Positions 1 through 8,250 of a stretch of 43,463 nucleotides of DNA are shown piece after piece. Position 1 is the stretch's first letter. Every line of letters begins with the position of its first letter. A program made the position numbers and the translations under genes. Below the pieces are notes generated by a model. It was not told the origin of the DNA and made no database searches. It was given only the letters and a program-made list of their open reading frames with translations. This stretch comes from Veillonella magna DSM 19857 (lineage in GTDB: Bacteria > Bacillota > Negativicutes > Veillonellales > Veillonellaceae), in the NCBI RefSeq assembly GCF_000428745.1, contig NZ_AUAN01000014.1, forward strand, positions 1 to 43,463, read 5' to 3'.

Positions 1-2
1 AT

Positions 3-443
3 AGTACGGTAGGAACTGCCGATGCTACACCGGATCAATATCCGGAGGTTGATAAAGACCTGTTTTATCTTTTACAATATATACATACCCATACTGTACA
101 TGGTGACTTTGTAAAAGAAATTGATGAAGAATTAACTAATATAAAATTCAGTGAAACACAGGAGGTGGCCTATATGACCTACGAAATGGAGTTACTGGTG
201 CGACATAATGATGGCATTCGTGAAGGAATCGCCATCGGACGCGAAGAGGGATTAGCCGTTGGACGCAAAGAGGGACTGAGTCAAGGGCTAAAGCAAGGAC
301 AAGCTGCTGGCAGAAAAGAGGGCTTGTGTCAAACTGCTTTATCTATGTTAGAAAATAATGTGCCTGTCGAATTGATAAGTAAATATACTTCCTTATCCGA
401 ACAAGAAATTCTCGACCTCGCCAAAGAACATCATTTACTGTAA
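3..443 (+). CDS. Rpn/PD-(D/E)XK transposase-like protein, C-terminal part
   Basis: The reading frame is open from the first bases of the window, so this is the C-terminal ~146 residues of a gene that begins upstream; an ATG at 165 is internal. The visible part has a helical stretch (FYLLQYIHTH, then EVAYMTYEMELL) followed by a glycine-rich, highly charged run of near-repeats of the type GREEGLAVGRKEGL between about residues 75 and 105. It ends in a small helical domain (SKYTSLSEQEILDLAKEHH). This tail is typical of Rpn-family recombination-promoting nucleases (PDDEXK_2 'transposases'), which are common in Firmicutes and carry the nuclease core N-terminally. The catalytic core is not in the window, so activity cannot be judged. 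A hairpin with a T-run follows 12 bases after the stop. Confidence 0.75.
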   Translation, partial: STVGTADATPDQYPEVDKDLFYLLQYIHTHTVHGDFVKEIDEELTNIKFSETQEVAYMTYEMELLVRHNDGIREGIAIGREEGLAVGRKEGLSQGLKQGQAAGRKEGLCQTALSMLENNVPVELISKYTSLSEQEILDLAKEHHLL

Positions 444-455
444 CCCATATAACTA

Positions 456-497
456 AGAGGGCACTCATGTTGATACCTGAGTGCCCCTCTTTTCCTT
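456..497 (+). terminator. Rho-independent terminator of the Rpn-like gene
   Basis: Inverted repeat with arms 457-467 (GAGGGCACTCA) and 478-490 (TGAGTGCCCCTC, one extra C), followed by TCTTTTCC and more T. It sits directly after the stop at 443. Confidence 0.75.
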
Positions 498-517
498 TTT
501 CTTCCAGCGAGAAGAAG

Positions 518-588
518 AAAGGAGACTATCAGCATAAGAAACGCTCTTCGATAGACTGAGCTTTCGTTGCTGATAGTCTCCTTCTTTT
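518..588. repeat. Long inverted repeat, 14-bp perfect stem
   Basis: Arms 521-534 (GGAGACTATCAGCA) and 568-581 are exact reverse complements, separated by 33 bases. The flanks continue with GAAGAAGAAA on the left and TTCTTTTAT on the right, so it could end transcripts on the plus strand. On the minus strand it lies beyond the dctM stop and could serve that operon too. No gene lies in 444-650. Confidence 0.6.
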
Positions 589-650
589 ATATATTCATTC
601 GCAAGACCTGACCTCTGAGAGATATGGACATCGCTTTATTTCATTTCATT

Positions 651-1922
651 TTATTTTATAAACATCATAGTTACCGGATCCACGTAGGTCACCAAGGCAA
701 GCACTGCCAGTAGTCCTATAATGGGCCAAAGAATCTTTCGAGACAACAATCCCATGTCTACCTTGGAAATCGCCGAAGCCACAAAAAGATTAATTCCATA
801 CGGCGGTGTACAGAACCCAATAGCCAGGTTCATGGTAAGCATAACACCAAAGGTAATGGGATCCATGCCCAACTTTACCGCCACCGGCAAAAGAATCGGT
901 GACAGAATAATCGTCGCCGGAATATTATCGATAAACATCCCTACCAGTAACAGGAACGCATTGATAAGCAGCAAGATAATAATCCCGTTATCACTGAGAC
1001 CGGTAATGAACATAGCAATCTTAAGCGGAATTTTTTCCAAGGTTAAGAGCACCGCAAAAGCAGCAGACAGCCCGATCATAAAGGTAGTAGCACCGTTTAC
1101 GTCAATGGCATCGCGAAAGGCTGCATAGGTTTCCTTATAGTCCAGCTCCTTGTAAATAAAAACACCGACTATCAGCGAATATACAACAGATACAACAGCC
1201 GCTTCCGTAGGCGTAAAAATACCACTGTAAATGCCGCCTAAAATAATCACCGGAGACAATATAGCCCAGAAGGCTTCTTTAAAGGCCGTCCAAATTTCCT
1301 TTGCACTTTTGCGTTCGTCACTGCCCACATAGCCGTTCTTCTTCGACACAATGTAACAGACGATCATAAGGGCTACCCCCATGAGCACGCCGGGCAAAAT
1401 ACCGGCCGTAAACATTTTCGTAATGGATGCATTGGCCACGACGCCGTAAATAACAAAGGGAATACTGGGCGGAATGATAACCCCTATGGTGCCAGCTGCT
1501 GCGGTGATGGCGGCAGCAAAGGATTTACTGTAACCATGCTTTACCATTTCCGGAATCATAAAGGCACCTACTGCCGATACAGTCGCCACTGCCGATCCAC
1601 TGATAGCAGCAAAGAACATACATACCACAATGGTTACCATCCCTAAGCCACCGGTTACATGACCGATAATACTCTGAAAAAAATCTACCAACCGTCGGGC
1701 AATCCCACCGCTGCGCATCAAGTTGCCGGCCAGCATAAAAAAGGGAATGGCCAGTAGCGGAAACGAATCGACACCGGCAATAGCGTTTTGGGCAATAATC
1801 ATCGGCGACAAGGGTGTAAACACGGCAATAGTAATGACCGTAGCAATACCGATAGCATACCCGATGGGCACGCCGATAAAGAGGAGCACGAAAAAAATAC
1901 CGAATAAACTAATGGCATCCAT
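651..1922 (-). CDS. dctM: TRAP transporter large permease, DctM type
   Basis: The 423-residue, almost wholly hydrophobic protein has the length of the DctM family (IT superfamily). It forms the ion-coupled channel of a tripartite ATP-independent periplasmic transporter in the cytoplasmic membrane. Typical conserved stretches are seen: the N-terminal FIGVPIGYAIG helix, PLLAIPFFMLAGNLM, SGSAVATVSAVG, GVIIPPSIPFVIYG and a late GFCTPPYGINLF segment. The start ATG has a GGAGAGGTGA site just upstream, and the first bases overlap the end of dctQ by 14 bp, so translation is probably coupled. Together with dctQ and dctP it forms a complete dctPQM operon. The substrate cannot be read from this subunit; C4-dicarboxylates or other carboxylates are likely from the family. 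Confidence 0.92.
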   Translation of the reverse strand: MDAISLFGIFFVLLFIGVPIGYAIGIATVITIAVFTPLSPMIIAQNAIAGVDSFPLLAIPFFMLAGNLMRSGGIARRLVDFFQSIIGHVTGGLGMVTIVVCMFFAAISGSAVATVSAVGAFMIPEMVKHGYSKSFAAAITAAAGTIGVIIPPSIPFVIYGVVANASITKMFTAGILPGVLMGVALMIVCYIVSKKNGYVGSDERKSAKEIWTAFKEAFWAILSPVIILGGIYSGIFTPTEAAVVSVVYSLIVGVFIYKELDYKETYAAFRDAIDVNGATTFMIGLSAAFAVLLTLEKIPLKIAMFITGLSDNGIIILLLINAFLLLVGMFIDNIPATIILSPILLPVAVKLGMDPITFGVMLTMNLAIGFCTPPYGINLFVASAISKVDMGLLSRKILWPIIGLLAVLALVTYVDPVTMMFIK

Positions 1923-2532
1923 ACGTCTTCACCTCTCCTTCGCGTCCCGCCGTCTCATTGGCTCTTACAGCATCTTCCGTATGTACCGTATCCACGATGA
2001 CTTTCTCAGCACTGTGTGACCACTCTTGCAAGCGAGCACCGCCAAACGGCGCATCCGGTTCATCACTTCGCCAGTGACCGATAATACCACCGATAAGGCG
2101 CAAGCTCAGGATAGCCGCACTTACCGGTAAGGCAGCGTACACATACACTAAGGGTAAACGCAACCCCGCCGACAGTACATGACGGGTAATCATGGAATCT
2201 ACCAACTTGGCACCGGCGTAGAAAAGATATAGATTAAAGGCCAACCAAACCACGTCAATGACAGTGCGAATAATCTTATGACTCAATCGGCTTTTAAAAA
2301 TATTGTAAATAATGTCTACACTGATATGCGATTTACGCCGATACGATACACTGGTTCCTAACCATATTTGCCAAATAAAAATATAACGCGCCACTTCTTC
2401 GGACCACACTAAGGACGCATTGAATGCAGCTCGCATGATGATTTGCGATAAAATCAAAATCACAATGACCGCCAAACTTATGATCAATAGCTTTTCTTCA
2501 AAGCTGTCATAGTAGGCTATCCATCGCTTCAT
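1909..2532 (-). CDS. dctQ: TRAP transporter small permease, DctQ type
   Basis: This is the small membrane subunit of the TRAP transporter, with four predicted membrane helices in about 207 residues. The N-terminal part (EEKLLIISLAVIVILILSQIIMR) and the WSEEVARYIFIW segment are characteristic of DctQ. The open frame extends upstream to 2625, but the Shine-Dalgarno AGAGGGGG sits 6 bases before the ATG at 2532 and the extra residues look non-native, so I start here; an ATG two codons earlier is possible. The C-terminal ~45 residues after the last helix are hydrophilic and longer than usual. It lies between dctP and dctM and overlaps dctM by 14 bp. Confidence 0.88.
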   Translation of the reverse strand: MKRWIAYYDSFEEKLLIISLAVIVILILSQIIMRAAFNASLVWSEEVARYIFIWQIWLGTSVSYRRKSHISVDIIYNIFKSRLSHKIIRTVIDVVWLAFNLYLFYAGAKLVDSMITRHVLSAGLRLPLVYVYAALPVSAAILSLRLIGGIIGHWRSDEPDAPFGGARLQEWSHSAEKVIVDTVHTEDAVRANETAGREGEVKTYGCH

Positions 2533-2647
2533 GCGCATCCCCCTCTCTTTTATTACTAATAAAGGACATGCCTTCGGCGTGTGACGCGGCCTGTACTCCT
2601 CGTCACAGGCAATCTGCCACACCACCGAATCACATGTCCCTCGTCAC

Positions 2648-3661
2648 CTATTTATTGTATTTTTCAGCTTTTGCGAAGATATCATTACCGAATTTATTAC
2701 GATATGTATCATACATGGAGCTTAATGCCGTTCGGAAGGCTGTCTTTTCTTCCGCCGTCAACGAGTTCACCTGCATGCCGGCTTCCTGCAATTTTTTAAT
2801 CGCTTCACCGTTATCCTTTAATTCCATATCACGCTGTTCTTTTACATACGCTTTGGCCGCTTTTACCAATGCATCCTGTTGTTCTTTAGACAAGGAGTCA
2901 AACTTGCCCTTATTCATGATAAACGCCAAGAAGTTATGCGTATGCTCATCAAGGGATAAGTATTTCTGTACTTCAAAGAACTTATTGGCCAAAATCAGGC
3001 TTGGCGGATTTTCTTCTGCATCCACGGTTCCCTGTTGCAAACCGGTGTACACTTCGGTAAAGCTCATCGGCGTCGGGTTAGCACCTAACGTTTTATAATA
3101 ATCTATGAAAATAGGGCTTTCCATTACGCGCATCTTAATGCCCTGTAAATCAGCCGGCTTAGCAATAGGCCGTACATTCGTAGTCGTACTGCGCGGTCCA
3201 TTATAGGTATAACCCAGATTTACCAAGCCTTTTTCCGCCAGCTTCTTAGTAAAGTAATCGCCTACTTCACCATCCATAGCATTGAACGCCGCCTCTGAGC
3301 TGGTGAAGAGGTATGGCATGTCCAGTACACCAAAATCGTCAGCATAGGCGGTAAGTACCGAAGTAGACGGCAAAGCAGCATCCAAGGAGCCGGTAGCTAC
3401 GGCTTCCGTCAGTTGTACGTCACCGCCAAGTGCACCGTTCGGATAGATTTCTACCTTCACGCTACCTTTAGTATCTTTTTCCACTGTTTCTTTAAAATGA
3501 ACGAGTGCTTGGTGTGTGGATCGGTTTTCCGGCTCTACATGCCCGATTTTAATGGTCGTATCCTTACCGGCTCCGGCCTTTTGGTCGCCGGGCCCGCCAC
3601 AGCCAACCAGCAATGTTCCCGTCAGTGTCATAAGTATAGCTACTTTAAGAAACTTTTTCAT
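2648..3661 (-). CDS. dctP: TRAP transporter substrate-binding lipoprotein, DctP type
   Basis: This 337-residue extracytoplasmic solute receptor delivers its ligand to DctQM. It begins with a lipoprotein signal peptide ending in LLVGC (Cys about residue 21), so it should be membrane-anchored. Family landmarks are present: ALVHFKETVEKDTKG near the N-terminus, GIKMRVMESP with the Arg that normally binds the ligand carboxylate, and the NPTPMSFTEVYTGLQQGTVDAEENP hallmark (positions ~180-205). The intact carboxylate-binding Arg supports an organic acid ligand, but I cannot say which. It is the first gene of dctPQM, preceded by an extended -10 promoter at 3728-3757. Confidence 0.92.
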   Translation of the reverse strand: MKKFLKVAILMTLTGTLLVGCGGPGDQKAGAGKDTTIKIGHVEPENRSTHQALVHFKETVEKDTKGSVKVEIYPNGALGGDVQLTEAVATGSLDAALPSTSVLTAYADDFGVLDMPYLFTSSEAAFNAMDGEVGDYFTKKLAEKGLVNLGYTYNGPRSTTTNVRPIAKPADLQGIKMRVMESPIFIDYYKTLGANPTPMSFTEVYTGLQQGTVDAEENPPSLILANKFFEVQKYLSLDEHTHNFLAFIMNKGKFDSLSKEQQDALVKAAKAYVKEQRDMELKDNGEAIKKLQEAGMQVNSLTAEEKTAFRTALSSMYDTYRNKFGNDIFAKAEKYNK

Positions 3662-3727
3662 ACCCTACCGCCTCTCTTATTGACCTAAAAATACAATCGC
3701 TTTTTCTCAATGTACATCTTGTGCTCT

Positions 3728-3757
3728 ATTATACCATCTCAGTAGTACATTCATCAA
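3728..3757 (-). promoter_or_regulatory. Probable sigma-70 promoter of dctPQM
   Basis: On the minus strand TTGATG (3752-3757), an 18-base spacer and TATAAT (3728-3733), with TGG before the -10 giving an extended -10. The leader to the dctP start is about 60 bases. Confidence 0.65.
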
Positions 3758-3838
3758 TCCTTTTAGTCATGTATGTTATGTCAATACAGCATAAAATCCC
3801 CCTAGACCATAGCAAAGAAATTCCATAGACCTTAGCAT

Positions 3839-3907
3839 AAAAAAATCCCCATAGACCGATGAACATCATCATGCATTACAGCTGATGTGTACACCCATCT
3901 ATGGGGA
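3839..3907 (-). terminator. Rho-independent terminator of hydA
   Basis: Stem arms 3899-3907 and 3846-3854 (TCCCCATAG), with an inner ACATCA/TGATGT pairing, followed on the minus strand by a run of seven T. It starts 37 bases after the hydA stop. Confidence 0.85.
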
Positions 3908-3943
3908 CGTAATCATTAGAATCGACCTAGTGGAATCGATGTA

Positions 3944-5383
3944 TTAATCTTTTTTAAATTTTGGCGATGTCGGGCATGTTTCCGGCGTTACGTCTTTGCG
4001 TACACCGAGATCTCCGCTACGATCAACATATGTCGTATGCAACAGCTGTTCGGACAATTCGCCCAACGGATGACCGAGGAAATCTTCGTAAATCGCTTTG
4101 ATTTCCGGATTTTCATAGCTGGAGCGAAGCTTCATAGCTGCGTCGTGATTATAAAGACCGGTGATGCGTTCGCCTTTTACTTTATCGGCTACCGGCATCT
4201 TAACACGCGGCTGTCCGCCGCCACCGATACAACCACCGCGGCAAGCCATCATTTCAACGAAATCATATTCTTTGCCATTGGCTTTCATTTCGTTCAAGAA
4301 GTCGCGGATATTTTTACCGCCGTGAACAACAGCTACCTTCAAGGTCTTATCGCCGATAGCTACTTCTGCTTCTTTTACGCCGTCCATACCGCGAACAGCT
4401 TCCAGTTTAGTAAGCGGTTCCGGAGACGGTTCTTTGCCGGTAATGAATTTATAGGCCGTACGCATGGCTGCTTCCATAACGCCGCCGGTGTTACCGAAGA
4501 TAACCCCGCCACCACTGGCTGCACCGATGTATTTATCAAATTCGGAGTCTTCCACTGCCGTAAAGTCTACGTTTTCATCGCGCAACCACTGTGCAAATTC
4601 GCGAGTAGTCAAGCAGTAATCAGTGTCGCGCAAATCGTCACGACCCCAGTATTCAGCCGATTTATTCTGTTCCGGACGACGGATTTCAAATTTCTTTGCC
4701 GTACACGGTGCCACGCTGACGGACACAATGTTAGCCGGATCGATATTCATATTTTTAGCAAAATACGTCTTCAATGCAGCCGCTTCCATAGCGATGCAGC
4801 TACGAGTCGTAGAAATATGAGACGTATATTCCGGGAAATAGGTTTCACAGAACTTTACCCATGCCGGGCAGCAGCTGGTGAACTGCGGTAATTTACCGTG
4901 ACCGTGTAACACGCGTTCAATAAGCTCACTGGCTTCTTCCATGATGGTAAGGTCTGCACCAAAGTTAGTATCTACCACATAGTCGGCTCCCAATGCACGA
5001 AGAGCACCAACCATTTTGCCTTCCAAATACGTACCCGGTTCATAACCGAATTCTTCGCCGATACCTACGCGCACAGCCGGAGCTGTCTGGATAACGACAA
5101 TTTTATTCGGGTCTGCAATAGCTGCTTTTACTTCATCAAGCTCCGTGCGTTCATACATAGCACCGAACGGACAAGCGGCTGCGCACTGACCGCAGTGAAT
5201 ACAGATCGGATTGTCACCGGTGGATTCTAAATCATAGTAGTCCAATACGCTCATTACATCGGCACAAGCACGACGGCATAGCGTACAGTTCTTACATTTG
5301 TCAAGATCATGGATAATAGCAATGTTGTCTTCAGCGATCGGCACACGGCGATCAATATGCTGGAATCGACTTTCGAAACTCAT
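3944..5383 (-). CDS. hydA: [FeFe] hydrogenase, group A, short form
   Basis: This soluble hydrogenase reduces protons with ferredoxin electrons (or oxidises H2). The ATG at 5383 is chosen because GAGGTG lies 6 bases upstream; a GTG four codons earlier is possible. In this numbering two [4Fe-4S] ferredoxin motifs are C30-C33-C36-C40 and C61-C64-C67-C71. The H-cluster motifs follow: L1 TSCCPAW at 169-175, L2 APCTAKKFE at 225-233, L3 MACRGGC at 379-385, with ligands C172, C227, C381 and C385. The proton-transfer Cys171 is present. The 479-residue length and two-cluster N-terminus match the Megasphaera elsdenii type. The L2 motif has Ala where Met is usual (MPCxxKxxE). No maturases (HydE/F/G) are in the window. 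It appears monocistronic with its own terminator. Confidence 0.95.
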   Translation of the reverse strand: MSFESRFQHIDRRVPIAEDNIAIIHDLDKCKNCTLCRRACADVMSVLDYYDLESTGDNPICIHCGQCAAACPFGAMYERTELDEVKAAIADPNKIVVIQTAPAVRVGIGEEFGYEPGTYLEGKMVGALRALGADYVVDTNFGADLTIMEEASELIERVLHGHGKLPQFTSCCPAWVKFCETYFPEYTSHISTTRSCIAMEAAALKTYFAKNMNIDPANIVSVSVAPCTAKKFEIRRPEQNKSAEYWGRDDLRDTDYCLTTREFAQWLRDENVDFTAVEDSEFDKYIGAASGGGVIFGNTGGVMEAAMRTAYKFITGKEPSPEPLTKLEAVRGMDGVKEAEVAIGDKTLKVAVVHGGKNIRDFLNEMKANGKEYDFVEMMACRGGCIGGGGQPRVKMPVADKVKGERITGLYNHDAAMKLRSSYENPEIKAIYEDFLGHPLGELSEQLLHTTYVDRSGDLGVRKDVTPETCPTSPKFKKD

Positions 5384-5501
5384 TTTGCACCTCACATAAG
5401 AATTCAGGTATACTAGTTATGTATATAATAGACGGACATTCTGTATCGACTTATCCGTAAGTCGCACGTGAGAGATGTACGTGTTACCATTATATTACCC
5501 C

Positions 5502-5531
5502 ATAAAAAGCGTTTTAAAAAATGCTTTTTAT
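5502..5531. repeat. AT-rich inverted repeat upstream of hydA
   Basis: Arms ATAAAAAGC (5502-5510) and GCTTTTTAT (5523-5531) are perfect complements with a 12-base loop. It lies about 120 bp upstream of the hydA start and 3' of the kinase-like gene, so it may be that gene's weak terminator or an operator. A TATAAT on the minus strand (5490-5495) lies just downstream of it. Confidence 0.4.
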
Positions 5532-5629
5532 GCATATAGAGCCATTGTTTGACGCATACTTCTTTTTCATTAATAATCTATCTCAACTATTAGGTACATC
5601 ACCTCATTGTAGCTGTGTAATGTACCCTT

Positions 5630-6349
5630 TCATCGTGCCAGAAAGAGAGCCACTGCCATAGCAATCGACCGCCAATCAACACCGCCCGTAGTCTGTGTTT
5701 TGCCGATATACTCAAAAATCGTCCGATGCGCATGTACATACTTGCGCACCTGCTCATACAGTCGTCGCCCTTCCGTTACACTGCAGTACCCATCCAGAGC
5801 CGCTTCTAATGCATAGCGTTTATCAATTTCTTCACGGAAGTACCCTTGAACAAAGAGGAACAAATCTATGAAGCGATTGTCAATCCAAGGTATGGTGTAT
5901 GTATTTTCCCAATCGACGAAGGCGACCTCTTTTGTTACTTCATCGTAAATAATATCGCGCGCCGCCGGTCTTCCATGCACATAACCGCCTGCATGAAGTG
6001 TAGCCAGCCCGCGTCCGGCCGCATAAAAAGCATCTGTTATAAGCGCCTTGGCATCAGGGCGCCGTAAAATTTCATTAAGCGGACGTCCACCGGCCTTCGT
6101 CACCATAAACTGTGCCGTACCGATAATCACCTCCGGTGCCAATCTAAACCGTGTATACACATCCTGCATGCGCTGCACTTCACGAAAAAATGTATCGTTT
6201 CCCCAACGCAGCGCCCAACGCTTGTGTTTCATATGCTGCTTAACAAAATATGTATTTCCTTCATAGGTAAAAGGAAATACTCGCTTATCTCCATTCATCC
6301 GGCAGGCTACTGCCACCGCATCATATAATCCGCGACTATCCCTGGTCAT
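5630..6349 (-). CDS. Kinase-like protein (lipopolysaccharide/BUD32-type fold)
   Basis: A 239-residue soluble protein that resembles small bacterial protein-kinase-like enzymes (Kdo/WaaP or BUD32/RIO relatives). Visible elements: an N-lobe strand YFVKQHMKHKR with a candidate ATP-binding Lys, PEVIIGTAQFMVTKAGG resembling the hinge, GYVHGRPAARDIIYD at ~125-139 in the catalytic-loop position, and VAFVDWENTY in the place of the DFG metal-binding motif. The catalytic loop reads H-G-R rather than H-x-D, so either a family-specific variant or a weak kinase is possible. The start ATG has an AAAGG site ~10 bases upstream. It is divergent from the 2-hydroxyacid dehydrogenase, with no operon partner. Substrate unknown; cell-envelope sugar phosphorylation is only a guess from the family. 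Confidence 0.6.
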   Translation of the reverse strand: MTRDSRGLYDAVAVACRMNGDKRVFPFTYEGNTYFVKQHMKHKRWALRWGNDTFFREVQRMQDVYTRFRLAPEVIIGTAQFMVTKAGGRPLNEILRRPDAKALITDAFYAAGRGLATLHAGGYVHGRPAARDIIYDEVTKEVAFVDWENTYTIPWIDNRFIDLFLFVQGYFREEIDKRYALEAALDGYCSVTEGRRLYEQVRKYVHAHRTIFEYIGKTQTTGGVDWRSIAMAVALFLAR

Positions 6350-6380
6350 ATGCTCACTGCCTTTCTATTGTTTTCCAAAC

Positions 6381-6410
6381 TTGCCCTCAGTCCCATTACT
6401 GTTTTATAAT
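6381..6410 (+). promoter_or_regulatory. Probable promoter of the 2-hydroxyacid dehydrogenase gene
   Basis: TTGCCC (6381-6386), an 18-base spacer and a perfect TATAAT (6405-6410), about 60 bases before the start codon. Confidence 0.6.
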
Positions 6411-6477
6411 AAACCCATAACATTAGAAAAATAATGTAATCTACAATTTAGTAGCATACTGCAGAGAGAGGTGTACT

Positions 6478-7431
6478 ATGAAACTAGTCATTATGGAACC
6501 GTTAGGCGTGGTACCGACGTTGGTAGATGAATTATCGGCACCGCTAAAAAAAGCCGGTCACGAAGTAGTTTATTATACTACAAAAGAGACCGACCAAGCA
6601 AAATTATTCGATCGCGTAAAAGATGCAGACATCATCATGTTGGCCAACCAGCCTCTGTCCGGTGACATCATTCGCCGTTGCCCGAATCTAAAAATGCTGT
6701 CCGTTGCCTTTACCGGTGTGGACCATGTTGATTTAGCCGCCTGCAAAGAACGAAACATTACCGTATGCAATGCTGCCGGTTATTCCACCAATGCCGTAGC
6801 AGAGCTTGCCTTCGGACTTGCCATCGCTACGATTCGCAACATTGTTCCTTGTGATGACCGCACTCGTCACAGCGGCACCAAAGATGGCCTGGTAGGTTTT
6901 GAATTATTTGGCAAAACCTTCGGTATCGTAGGTACCGGTGCTATTGGCAGCCGCGTTGCTGAAATTGCCTTAGCCTTCGGTTGCAAGGTTATCGCCTACA
7001 GTCGCACACAAAAGCCCGACCTAGTAGCCAAGGGCGTTACTTATGTTACGCTGGACGAACTCTTCCGTACCGCTGACTTTGTTTCCCTGCATACACCGTT
7101 AACAGCAGATACTAAAAACCTCGTTAACGCCGATCGCATAAACAGCATGAAGTCCACTGCGGTACTTATCAACACAGCACGCGGTCCCGTAGTTGACAGT
7201 CAGGCGCTGGCCAATGCCCTTAACGAAGGTCGCTTGGCAGCTGCCGGTATCGATGTATTTGAAATCGAACCGCCTATCGATCCGGCCCATCCGTTATGCC
7301 ATGCTAAAAATACGGTAGTCACACCGCACATTGCCTTCGCCAGCAAGGAGGCCTTGGAAATTCGCGCCGGCATCGTCTTTGATAACATCACGGCGTGGAT
7401 GGGTGGCAAGCCGCAAAATCTTGTAAAATAA
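6478..7431 (+). CDS. D-isomer-specific 2-hydroxyacid dehydrogenase
   Basis: This 317-residue NAD(P)-dependent oxidoreductase interconverts a 2-oxoacid and a D-2-hydroxyacid in the cytoplasm. The nucleotide-binding GTGAIG is at 152-157 and the catalytic triad is intact: Arg235 (NTARGP), Glu264 (FEIEPP) and His284 (TPHIAF). After the second beta strand the sequence is AYSRTQ, without the Asp usual in NAD-specific enzymes, which hints at NADP. It is closest in look to phosphoglycerate/hydroxypyruvate reductase-like proteins, but lacks the C-terminal ACT domain of SerA. The start ATG has AGAGGTG four bases upstream. It stands alone with its own promoter and terminator. Substrate (glycerate, lactate, hydroxyisocaproate) cannot be fixed from sequence. 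Confidence 0.88.
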   Translation: MKLVIMEPLGVVPTLVDELSAPLKKAGHEVVYYTTKETDQAKLFDRVKDADIIMLANQPLSGDIIRRCPNLKMLSVAFTGVDHVDLAACKERNITVCNAAGYSTNAVAELAFGLAIATIRNIVPCDDRTRHSGTKDGLVGFELFGKTFGIVGTGAIGSRVAEIALAFGCKVIAYSRTQKPDLVAKGVTYVTLDELFRTADFVSLHTPLTADTKNLVNADRINSMKSTAVLINTARGPVVDSQALANALNEGRLAAAGIDVFEIEPPIDPAHPLCHAKNTVVTPHIAFASKEALEIRAGIVFDNITAWMGGKPQNLVK

Positions 7432-7534
7432 TATACTATCGTTAAAGGAAATGACTGCGTATGTATCGACGCTCTGCGTCGTCGTTCTATGCAACACCTC
7501 TCTTAAGAGGCACTCTTTACAAGAAATACTACAA

Positions 7535-7576
7535 CAAAAGGAGATGAATCCCATTGGGATTTCATCTCCTTTTTAT
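7535..7576 (+). terminator. Rho-independent terminator of the dehydrogenase gene
   Basis: Strong hairpin AAAAGGAGATGAA-TCCC / GGGATTTCATCTCCTTTT with a 3-base loop (7553-7555 region) and a T-run ending near 7575. The 100 bases between the gene and this hairpin hold two smaller palindromes (CGACGC/GCGTCG near 7470 and CTCTTAAGAG near 7503). Confidence 0.85.
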
Positions 7577-7704
7577 ATGTTATGTCAGTACGTGCACACC
7601 ATCGCTTCTATATGCCTCACATAGTATGCCCAATGTATAAAACCTAAACGATAATCATCTGCGATATGCACCGTCCATACGTACGCTGTGCCTCAGACGC
7701 GCCA

Positions 7705-8175
7705 TTACTCGGCTATGCCTAAGTCGGCCAATAATTTACCTACATGCTCTTTTGCTTTTACACCACGATACTCTCCGGTGATAGTGCCCGTTTCATCAAT
7801 AAGAAACGTCGAGCGCTCGATACCGATAGATACCTTGCCGTACAATTTCTTTTCCTTCATAACGCCGAAGGCTTGGCATAAGGTTTCCTCCGTATCTGCC
7901 AACAGCATAAAACGCAAACCATATTTAGCTTTAAAGTTAACATGGCGTTTCACCGTATCACGACTTACGCCGATAACAGTGTAGCCTGCTGCCGCTAAGC
8001 AATCATAGGCTTCGTTAAATTGCTGCGCCTCTACGCTGCATCCCGGTGTATTGTCTTTCGGATAAAAATAAAGCACTGTCTTTTGTCCTTGCAGGTCCTG
8101 TTCCGTTACTGTTTTTCCTTCATCGGAAAGAACGGAAAACGCCGGTACCTTAGTGCCCACTACATTTTCTGCCAT
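7705..8175 (-). CDS. bcp: Thioredoxin-dependent peroxiredoxin, BCP/PrxQ type
   Basis: This 156-residue cytosolic peroxidase reduces hydroperoxides with thioredoxin. The peroxidatic Cys46 lies in the PKDNTPGCSVEA motif, which differs from the usual TPGCT by a Ser, and Arg121 (ERSTFLID) completes the active site. There is no Cys five residues after Cys46, so it is not the E. coli BCP-type two-cysteine arrangement; Cys59 or Cys100 could resolve. The start has GAGGG six bases upstream. It is 75 bp downstream of the crotonase gene on the same strand and probably shares its promoter, giving this anaerobe oxidative protection. Confidence 0.93.
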   Translation of the reverse strand: MAENVVGTKVPAFSVLSDEGKTVTEQDLQGQKTVLYFYPKDNTPGCSVEAQQFNEAYDCLAAAGYTVIGVSRDTVKRHVNFKAKYGLRFMLLADTEETLCQAFGVMKEKKLYGKVSIGIERSTFLIDETGTITGEYRGVKAKEHVGKLLADLGIAE

Positions 8176-8250
8176 GCCTATCCCTCATTTCTTTACACAT
8201 CATCAAACTCACATAGCCCGGTGTATCATCAAATCCCCGGTCTTTCGCGA

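Noticed and set aside
4037-4891. 284-codon open frame on the plus strand
   Set aside because: It is the antisense shadow of hydA, which carries all H-cluster motifs; it has no plausible domain.
7294-7554. 86-codon minus-strand open frame after the dehydrogenase
   Set aside because: Overlaps the dehydrogenase gene and its terminator stem; no protein-like sequence.
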